Assembly: GCA_964011275.1 (NCBI GenBank)
Contig: CAXGOB010000107.1
Location: 1 to 13,023, forward strand
Direction of reading: 5' to 3'
Source of the DNA: UBA7328 sp002471345
GTDB taxonomy: Bacteria > Bacteroidota > Bacteroidia > Chitinophagales > Saprospiraceae
DNA: 13,023 bases
Position numbers and translations under genes: made by a program. The notes below the pieces were generated by a model. It searched no databases. It saw only the letters and a list, made by a program, of their open reading frames with translations, and had not been told where the DNA came from. Within the stretch, counting starts at the first letter, position 1; every line of letters starts with the position of its first letter. Positions 6,920 through 13,023 of the stretch are shown here, piece by piece.

Positions 6920-7003
6920 GCCCCTAATATCATAATGACTTTTTAAATATCTGCACAAAAGTGAATTTTATTTTCTTTCGCTCCAAAACAGATCATGTTT
7001 TCA

Positions 7004-7732
7004 TCACCATTGGTAACCTCCATTTACAGGAAAAATATGATCACAGCCTTCGTACTCAAAATTATAAGAACCCTCGTCCATCTTTCCAGAAATGCGATGC
7101 CTTGGACCTATTAAGTTTATATTATGTGATTCATATCCGGCGTCTCCTTTATACATCGAATGAAATACACCATTTATCATTCCTGTACGAGGAATTACAT
7201 CTAATGGAGCCGTTCTTCTTATTTCTCTTTTAACATCTGTAAAATTATGACAGCCCATCATTCTCACTAAAGTCAAGAAAGTAGGAGGCAATAGCCTTAA
7301 ATCATTGGTCCCTAAAGTTTCAATAGCCTCTTTTGGCGTAGTCCAAGTATATTCCTTGATTTCACTATCATCCACAATTACATTACTCTCTTCTGGTTTA
7401 AGGTGACAAATGAAAAACCAAGTATTAAATCTTTTTATGGATGGGGAAGGAGTGGTCCAATTCATAAAATGAATCAAATCATTATTGTATAGATTTAGAC
7501 TCGCTTCTTCTTCGGCTTCTCTTTTTGCTGCTTGTGCGGCGCTCTCTGTAGTAATGGAGCCATTTTTACTGTCTGAAGACTCTATCTTGCCTCCTGGGAA
7601 AACCCAAAATCCTGATGCAAATTTCAATTTTCTGTTTCGACGAAGCAGTAATACTTCGAGTTTGTTTTCCTCATTTTGCCTAGTGCAGACTACTGTGGCA
7701 GCCGGCTGTATTGGTACATTTGAATATTCCAC
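7004..7732 (-). CDS. NUDIX hydrolase, NUDT19-like, with an expanded Nudix box
   Basis: The protein has 242 residues from a GTG start; no in-frame ATG occurs until well inside the domain, and the sequence just after the GTG leads straight into the first Nudix strand (AATVVC, 11-16). The box begins at FPGG (45-48) and ends with E63-x7-REAEEEASL (71-79). Metal-binding Arg-Glu and the Glu75/Glu76 pair are present. Two departures from the classic GX5EX7REUXEEXGU box are an insertion of about nine residues between the Gly and the first Glu, and Ser78 in place of the last Gly. An expanded box of this kind is known in the NUDT19/RP2 group, some members of which act on CoA and acyl-CoA; a C-terminal extension with LLPPTFLTLVRMM fits the same group. 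The substrate remains uncertain. The start is 7 bp after the lysS stop, so the two are probably co-transcribed. Confidence 0.83.
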   Translation of the reverse strand: MEYSNVPIQPAATVVCTRQNEENKLEVLLLRRNRKLKFASGFWVFPGGKIESSDSKNGSITTESAAQAAKREAEEEASLNLYNNDLIHFMNWTTPSPSIKRFNTWFFICHLKPEESNVIVDDSEIKEYTWTTPKEAIETLGTNDLRLLPPTFLTLVRMMGCHNFTDVKREIRRTAPLDVIPRTGMINGVFHSMYKGDAGYESHNINLIGPRHRISGKMDEGSYNFEYEGCDHIFPVNGGYQW

Positions 7733-7739
7733 CTTTTGA

Positions 7740-9245
7740 TTAATTTTCTGCTTTCATTTGAGGAAAGAAGAGTACGTCTTGGATACTATTTTGATTGCAC
7801 ATAATCATTGATAATCTATCTAGTCCGATTCCTATTCCAGCAGTCGGTGGCATACCATACTCCAAAGCTCTGAGAAAATCTTCATCTAAAACCATAGCTT
7901 CATCATCTCCTCTTTTCCCTAATTCTAGTTGAGCTTGAAATCGCTCTCTTTGATCTATAGGGTCATTTAACTCAGAAAAAGCATTACACATTTCTTTACC
8001 ATTACATATAGCTTCGAATCTTTCTACCAGTCCTTCTTTTTCTCTGTGCTTTTTGGCCAAAGGTGACATCTCTACAGGATAGTCCGTAATGAATGTAGGT
8101 TGTATTAATAGCGGCTCACATTTCTCTCCAAATATTTCATCAATAATTTTCCCTTTACCTAAAGATGCGTCAACATGTACGTCCATCTTTTTTGCTTCAG
8201 CTCTCATCTCTTCCTCATCCATTTGAGAAATATCTACTCCTGTAAAATGCTCGATCGCTTCATACATAGTATATCTTTTCCACGGCCTTTTGAAATCAAT
8301 AATGTTTTCTCCTACTTCTATTTTAGTTGTTCCATTTACATCCTGGCATACCTTTTCAAGCATCTCTTCAGTAGTATCCATCATCCATTCATAGTCCTTA
8401 TATGCGACATAGAGCTCTATCTGAGTGAATTCTGGATTATGAAATCTACTCATCCCTTCATTCCTAAAGTCTTTACTGAATTCATAAACGCCTTCAAATC
8501 CACCTACTATTAATCTTTTGAGATACAATTCATTTGCAATCCGCATATATAGCGTCATGTCAAGAGTGTTGTGATGGGTTTTGAACGGCCTTGCAGCGGC
8601 ACCTCCATAAAGAGGTTGTAAAATTGGAGTTTCCACTTCAAGATAACCTTTCGCATTTAGATATTCCCGCATGGAATTATAGATTACTGTACGCTTCCTA
8701 AAAACTTCCCTTATCTCAGGATTAACAACCAGATCTACGTATCTCTGCCGATATCTCAATTCTGGATCGACAAATGCATCATGAACATTTCCTTCAGCAT
8801 CAGTTTTCACAATAGGTAATGGCTTCAGAGATTTACTAAGCAGCACCAATTCAGTCACATGGATGGTCAGTTCACCTACTTTTGTTATAAAAGCATGCCC
8901 CTTTATCCCAATGAAATCTCCGATATCAAGTAGTTTCTTGAAAACTGTATTGTACATAGTCTTATCCTCTCCAGGACAGATGTCATCTCTACTCACATAG
9001 ATTTGAATTTTACCTGTACTATCTTGAAGTTCAGCAAATGAGGCTTTTCCCATAATTCTCTTCATCATCAGTCTTCCTGCCATCACCACTTCTTGATAAT
9101 TTCCTTTTTCTGCGTCAAAATTTGATTTGACTTCAGATGAGTTGACATTTAATGGAAAGAGGTCACTTGGGTAAGGATCTATTCCGAGTTCTTTTATTTT
9201 TTCCAAGTTATCTCGACGTACTACTTCCTGTTCTGATAATTTCAT
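7740..9245 (-). CDS. lysS: Lysyl-tRNA synthetase, class II
   Basis: The 501-residue enzyme attaches lysine to tRNA-Lys using ATP. The N-terminal OB-fold anticodon-binding domain lies around 50-150 (VVMAGRLMMKRIMGKASFAE, SRDD). The class II catalytic core follows with RQRYVDLVVNPE, the long helix-strand motif 1 region ending at YLEVETPILQPLYGGAAARP, motif 2 FRNEGMSRFHNPEFTQIELY (from Phe260, Arg261), and motif 3 GIGIGLDRLSMI with the ATP-binding Arg477. The length is that of the standard bacterial enzyme. The ATG start precedes a typical beginning (RRDNLEKIKELGIDPYP). It is the first gene of a minus-strand cluster with the NUDIX and FecR-like genes, and is divergent from the giant repeat protein. 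All key residues appear intact. Confidence 0.97.
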   Translation of the reverse strand: MKLSEQEVVRRDNLEKIKELGIDPYPSDLFPLNVNSSEVKSNFDAEKGNYQEVVMAGRLMMKRIMGKASFAELQDSTGKIQIYVSRDDICPGEDKTMYNTVFKKLLDIGDFIGIKGHAFITKVGELTIHVTELVLLSKSLKPLPIVKTDAEGNVHDAFVDPELRYRQRYVDLVVNPEIREVFRKRTVIYNSMREYLNAKGYLEVETPILQPLYGGAAARPFKTHHNTLDMTLYMRIANELYLKRLIVGGFEGVYEFSKDFRNEGMSRFHNPEFTQIELYVAYKDYEWMMDTTEEMLEKVCQDVNGTTKIEVGENIIDFKRPWKRYTMYEAIEHFTGVDISQMDEEEMRAEAKKMDVHVDASLGKGKIIDEIFGEKCEPLLIQPTFITDYPVEMSPLAKKHREKEGLVERFEAICNGKEMCNAFSELNDPIDQRERFQAQLELGKRGDDEAMVLDEDFLRALEYGMPPTAGIGIGLDRLSMIMCNQNSIQDVLFFPQMKAEN

Positions 9246-9470
9246 ATGGATTTTTTCACTTTTTGTAAAGCTTCTTACTTAATAAATACAGGGGCTTGAA
9301 GACTTTTACACTAAATATTAACAAAAATTATTATACATAAATCCCCTCACACATAAGGGTATCGCTACGATTATGTGTCTTATATCTGAGTTCTTTTCAG
9401 ACGAAGCGCAAACTTAAAGTTTTATCTGTAAAGGCTCAGCTAAAAAAATTAATCAGTAAAGTCCTTTATT
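9246..9470. other. Divergent intergenic region between lysS and the giant repeat protein
   Basis: This 225-bp AT-rich spacer carries the start signals of both genes. No full Bacteroidota promoter is convincing: TATATCTG at 9381-9388 (plus strand) is one mismatch from TAnnTTTG but lacks a TTG at the right distance. The inverted repeat at 9349-9378 is the clearest structure. Confidence 0.4.
9349..9378. promoter_or_regulatory. Inverted repeat in the lysS / repeat-protein gap
   Basis: ACACATAA (9349-9356) and TTATGTGT (9371-9378) are perfect 8-bp arms around 14 nt that contain a further TCG-CTA-CGA mini-stem. An overlapping imperfect pair (ATCCCCT with AGGGTAT) could form instead. This might be an operator or a 5'-leader hairpin for the giant gene, whose start is 92 bp downstream; there is no T-run typical of a terminator. 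Confidence 0.3.
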
Positions 9471-12400
9471 TTGAAAACTACCAACCTGCAATACCTAAGG
9501 GTCGGATTATGTGTGGTAATCTTGCTGATGGTGTTTTCTGCCATTCAGTCAAGTTCGCTTTCAAAATTCCATTCATATTCTAATGATGATTATCTAAAGA
9601 TCATCCAAATGATGGATGTCACATTTTCAACTGTACCGGGTGAGTGGTGTGATGAGGATTCATTAGAATTACCTGAAGAGTCAGACGAAGGCGAAAGTGG
9701 AGTATGGACACCATCCAGAATAATAGATGTGAGCAATTTAGGTGGATCTACGATTACGGTCACTTTTACACCTACTAACCCTGCATTTAATCAAGTTTCA
9801 TTTGATATAGAAATTCAATCACCACCTTATCTTGGTGTGGATCAGACAGAGCCACTTATGTTTTGTAAAACTGGAGGTGATATATTTGTTGATTTAGTTG
9901 ACACTTTAGACCTGCAACTTTCTAATATTATGACACTTCAAGGTGATGGTCAGTTGTTTTCATTTATATCAGAAAATAGTTTTAACCCTTCAGAATTTGA
10001 GACTGAACTAAGAAATATAAACTTAAAAGACATCCCGGTAGGGCCCTATACATTCTTCGTTGAATCAGCAGCAATTAATTCTTGTCTATTTCAAACAAAA
10101 TCATTTTCTCTTGAGATCTTAGATGTGACAGCAGGAGATGATGCAGAATTAAATATTTGTTTTGGTAATCAACGCTTCCACAATTTTGATGATTTAATTG
10201 ATGCTAATCCTAATGGAACTTGGGAAGAATGTATTGGCAGTAATAGTGGACTTAATTTGTCTAGCCCAAGCTCAATGGATTTGAGTATTACACCGGTTGG
10301 CCAATATTCATTTGATCTAATAACTCAAGGATCTGGGCCGTGCAGTGGCTTTAGAGACACAGCTACATTAACATTAAATATTCAAGACAATTCAGAGTTA
10401 GCTCTTCTTGAACCGACATTAACTTTATGTGGGAAGAACAATATAAGTGAGTTAACTGTATCCTTAACTGGTCTAGCACCATTTGACTTTTCTATTCAAT
10501 TAGCAGATGACAATGGCAACCTTTTTCCACCCCTTACAATCAATACTAATGATGACGCCCATACCTTTCAAGTACAACATACTACAGGAATTACGAGAAT
10601 AGAAGGGAATACAATATTTCTTAATCAATCCTCTTCATTCTATGATGTATTGCCAGTGGCCTTGCAAGATGAAAATTCTGATAAGTGCTTTAATGAACAA
10701 TTGACAGGCAGTACAAGAATAAATTTCGACTTCCTAGAATTGGATATAAATGAGACTATTTGCGAAGGTGACAATTTCTTTTTCTTAGGAGAGATTTTTA
10801 ACTATTCTAATCCTTCAGGTTCTGTACTAAAAGAAGGAACCTGTGACACGCTCTACAATATTAATTTATCATTTACACCTCCTCCAGTAATATCAATAAA
10901 TGAGGAAATATGTGAAAATGAGAGCATTGTTATAAAAGGACAAAGTTTTTCTGCCAATAATTTATCAGCTCAAATTAGAACCTCTACAGGAATAAGTTGT
11001 GATACCATTTTTGATATCTCGATTACTCTTAGAGACAAAACAGTTTCAAATGTAGTATACGAATTATGCCCTGGTCAATTTGTTGATATTGGAAATAATA
11101 CATATGATACTAACAATCCATCTGGATCAGAAGTATTCACGGCCTCAAATGGTTGTGACAGTATAGTAACTGTGAATATCATAGAAAAAGAGGCTCTTTA
11201 CGGACAGATGAGCAATATGAATTGCGAGGGTGTTTTAGAAATGATTCTGTGCGAGAGTGATACTGTTGAAGTCAGTGGTGAATTCTTTCACTTTGGGAGA
11301 CAGACAGGTTCTGTGATGCTCACTAGTGAAGAAGGATGTGATAGTATTCTTGATGTAAACCTTGTTTATAGTTCATCAGTGAGCACAGATTATACAGAAA
11401 CACTTTGTGAGGGAGACGTTAGGACTTTTGGCGGTCAAAATTTTGACTTTGACAACCCGTCTGGAACAGTAAGCCTTACAGGAGCGAATGGATGTGATAG
11501 TATCATAAATGTTGACTTGACTTTCGGGGTTTCAAGTACAACTCATATACAGGAAAGTATTTGTTATGGTAGTTCTTATGACTTTGGAAATGGAATAGTC
11601 CTGGATGCTGACAATCCGACATTTACAGTATTGCTTTCAACTCCTCAAGGATGTGATAGCACTATAAACTATGAAGTAATAATTAATGCCACATCTTCAG
11701 AGGACATTTCAAATGTTATATGTGAAGGGGAGTCTATAACAGTTGGAAATGAGGTGTTTGATATCAATAACCCAACAGGAACAGTTTCATTGACTACTTC
11801 AGCAGGTTGTGATAGTATTATCAATGTGAACCTTACTGTTAATCAAACTTCAGTAAGCTTAATACAAGAATCATTTTGTGGTTTAGAATCTATAACAGTT
11901 GGTAATACTTTATTTGACGAGTCAAATCCTAATGGTACGGTTACACTAACAAATTCTGTAGGATGTGATAGTATAATTACAGTTGACCTTTCATTTGGTA
12001 GAACTATAGAAGTTGAAGAAATTGGAGAAGTATGTGGAGATGAATCTTTTGATTTTGGAAATGGTATTGTCTTGAACAGTGGGAATTTATCAGAAACAAG
12101 AAATTTCACGACAAATATTGGTTGTGATAGTATTGTGAATTACTCTTTAGTCATTAATCAGCCTGTAGTAGTAGATGTACATAGAGAAATATGTGAAAAT
12201 GGATTTGTCACTATTGAAGGACGAACATTTAATGGTGTAACAAATACTGGAACAATTGTTCTTACTGGCCCCAATGGTTGCGATAGCACACTAAATATTA
12301 CAGTGAGCGAAGCACCTCAAGCTATAGCTTATGTAGATACCGCTTTATGTATTGGACAATCAATTGTTATAGCTGGAATCACATATACCTCGAATTATTC

Positions 12401-13023
12401 TGGAGGTTTATTGATACCAAATGGGAGTAAATTAGGTTGTGACTCTTTCGTTGAAGTCTCGGTCAGGTTTTCACAATATATTTCAGGACCCGATGTATCT
12501 GAGGTTATATGTATAGGTGAAGAATTAGTAATAGGGGGAGAAACCTTCAATGAGAATAACCTTTCAGGTCAAGTAATTTTGACAAACGCTGCTGGTTGTG
12601 ACACATTGGTTCAAGTTGCTTTAACATTAGAACCCGAACTGTCCTCAACAATTAGCGATGTCATTTGTAAAGGGTCAACCATGGTTATTAATGGTCAGAC
12701 TTATGATTCAAATAACTTAACAGGTCAACATATCTTAACTGCGGCATCAGGTTGCGACAGTACAGTATATGTGAACTTGTCTGTTCTGCCAGATATCACT
12801 TATACAATAGACCAGACCATATGTAAAGGCTCCAGTGTAATGATAAATGGAGTAGAGTATAGTGAGAATAATTTAACAGGAGAATCGCTCTTGTCTACTT
12901 TGGATGGTTGTGATAGTACTGTGTACGTGAATTTGACCTTGTTGCCAGATATCACTTCTACGATAGACCAGACGATATGCAAAGGCTCCAGTGTAATGAT
13001 AAATGGAGTAGAGTATAGTGAGA
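9471..13023 (+). CDS. Giant secreted repeat protein with 'GCDS' Cys repeats, adhesin-like, 3' end missing
   Basis: One open frame of over 1184 codons runs to the right edge with no stop. The TTG at 9471 is chosen because it alone yields a full signal peptide: MKTTNLQYLR, then VGLCVVILLMVFSAIQ; the next candidates (GTG 9513, ATG 9528) cut into the hydrophobic core and drop the basic N terminus, and an in-frame TAA lies at 9450. Residues ~45-425 look like divergent Ig/PKD-like segments of Bacteroidota surface proteins: paired Cys, GVWTPS (Trp79), then AGDDAELNICFGN (222-234) with NPNGTW. From about residue 425 a 52-residue unit repeats at least 15 times, each opening with xICxG and ending GCDS followed by a beta strand. 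Such proteins often end in a type IX secretion or gliding-associated C-terminal domain; that end is outside the window. Adhesion or cell-surface structure is inferred; no enzymatic motif is seen. Confidence 0.85.
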   Translation, partial: MKTTNLQYLRVGLCVVILLMVFSAIQSSSLSKFHSYSNDDYLKIIQMMDVTFSTVPGEWCDEDSLELPEESDEGESGVWTPSRIIDVSNLGGSTITVTFTPTNPAFNQVSFDIEIQSPPYLGVDQTEPLMFCKTGGDIFVDLVDTLDLQLSNIMTLQGDGQLFSFISENSFNPSEFETELRNINLKDIPVGPYTFFVESAAINSCLFQTKSFSLEILDVTAGDDAELNICFGNQRFHNFDDLIDANPNGTWEECIGSNSGLNLSSPSSMDLSITPVGQYSFDLITQGSGPCSGFRDTATLTLNIQDNSELALLEPTLTLCGKNNISELTVSLTGLAPFDFSIQLADDNGNLFPPLTINTNDDAHTFQVQHTTGITRIEGNTIFLNQSSSFYDVLPVALQDENSDKCFNEQLTGSTRINFDFLELDINETICEGDNFFFLGEIFNYSNPSGSVLKEGTCDTLYNINLSFTPPPVISINEEICENESIVIKGQSFSANNLSAQIRTSTGISCDTIFDISITLRDKTVSNVVYELCPGQFVDIGNNTYDTNNPSGSEVFTASNGCDSIVTVNIIEKEALYGQMSNMNCEGVLEMILCESDTVEVSGEFFHFGRQTGSVMLTSEEGCDSILDVNLVYSSSVSTDYTETLCEGDVRTFGGQNFDFDNPSGTVSLTGANGCDSIINVDLTFGVSSTTHIQESICYGSSYDFGNGIVLDADNPTFTVLLSTPQGCDSTINYEVIINATSSEDISNVICEGESITVGNEVFDINNPTGTVSLTTSAGCDSIINVNLTVNQTSVSLIQESFCGLESITVGNTLFDESNPNGTVTLTNSVGCDSIITVDLSFGRTIEVEEIGEVCGDESFDFGNGIVLNSGNLSETRNFTTNIGCDSIVNYSLVINQPVVVDVHREICENGFVTIEGRTFNGVTNTGTIVLTGPNGCDSTLNITVSEAPQAIAYVDTALCIGQSIVIAGITYTSNYSGGLLIPNGSKLGCDSFVEVSVRFSQYISGPDVSEVICIGEELVIGGETFNENNLSGQVILTNAAGCDTLVQVALTLEPELSSTISDVICKGSTMVINGQTYDSNNLTGQHILTAASGCDSTVYVNLSVLPDITYTIDQTICKGSSVMINGVEYSENNLTGESLLSTLDGCDSTVYVNLTLLPDITSTIDQTICKGSSVMINGVEYSE
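10755..13023 (+). repeat. Tandem array of about 15 coding repeats, 156-bp (52-residue) period
   Basis: The opening Cys codon of each unit lies at 10761, 10911, 11067, 11250, 11406, 11562, 11721, 11877, 12033, 12192, 12348, 12510, 12666, 12822 and 12978. Most steps are exactly 156 bp; exceptions are 150, 183, 159 (twice) and 162. A consensus unit reads ICxGxxxxxGxxFxxxNPSG, then T-V-x-L-T and GCDS-I-I-x-V-x-L. The second Cys is normally 29 residues after the first. Units are diverged in DNA except for the last two. The array continues past the window edge. Confidence 0.92.
11400..12341 (+). repeat. Higher-order duplication of a three-unit block within the array (471-bp spacing)
   Basis: Units 5, 6, 7 correspond to units 8, 9, 10. 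The Cys codons are exactly 471 bp apart in all three pairs (11406/11877, 11562/12033, 11721/12192), and both blocks carry the same 53-residue middle unit. Private features are shared: units 5 and 8 end VDL(T/S)FG; units 6 and 9 have DFGNGIVL and GCDS followed by N-Y and later I-N. The block boundaries given are approximate. Confidence 0.75.

Noticed and set aside
6961..7739. Plus-strand reading frames opposite the NUDIX gene and its downstream gap
   Set aside because: The minus strand encodes a coherent NUDIX domain; the plus frames are shadows.
8175..8513. Plus-strand reading frame opposite lysS
   Set aside because: The minus strand encodes the conserved lysyl-tRNA synthetase core with motif 2.
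11843..12982. Antisense reading frames inside the repeat array (11843-12109 and 12800-12982)
   Set aside because: They lie wholly opposite the strongly supported repeat frame, contain low-complexity text created by the repeats, and have no start context or family resemblance.
10755..13023. CRISPR-like array
   Set aside because: The 156-bp period, in-frame coding, and divergence of units spread along the whole length show protein repeats, not short identical repeats with unique spacers.

Overview
The window is AT-rich bacterial DNA and looks like a member of the Bacteroidota, probably a saprospirian, cytophagian or flavobacterial marine-type lineage. The pointers are the Bacteroidota-style Crp/Fnr protein, a FecR-like protein with the C-terminal DUF4974-type module, scarce Shine-Dalgarno sequences, and a giant secreted protein built of Cys-containing 'GCDS' repeats of the type found in Bacteroidota surface proteins. 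This placement is inference; there is no rRNA in the window.

Left part (1-1291, minus strand): a biotin carboxyl carrier protein followed 8 bp later by the start of the small subunit of methylmalonyl-CoA mutase, which runs off the left edge. Together they suggest a propionyl-CoA to succinyl-CoA segment. A 188-bp divergent gap leads to a plus-strand hotdog thioesterase (1480-1920).

Middle part (2064-6232, plus strand): a Crp/Fnr-family regulator preceded by a perfect 8-3-8 inverted repeat, an exported GH13 alpha-glucan hydrolase of the neopullulanase/cyclomaltodextrinase type, a GNAT acetyltransferase, a pentapeptide-repeat protein whose start overlaps the GNAT stop, and, beyond a hairpin, a TerB-like small protein.

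Minus-strand cluster (6233-9245), read from right to left: lysS, a NUDT19-like NUDIX hydrolase 7 bp behind it, and a FecR-like lipoprotein. The lipoprotein's stop codon abuts the stop of the TerB-like gene with no intervening base.

Right part (9471-13023, plus strand): one uninterrupted reading frame of more than 1184 codons that runs off the right edge. It starts at TTG, encodes a signal peptide and about 400 residues of Ig/PKD-like segments, then at least 15 copies of a 52-residue (156-bp) repeat with two Cys each. Within the array a three-unit block is duplicated (471-bp spacing), and the last two units are nearly identical in DNA. This is the most distinctive object in the window and is probably a giant surface or secreted adhesin-like protein. 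No tRNA, rRNA, CRISPR array or insertion sequence was seen.
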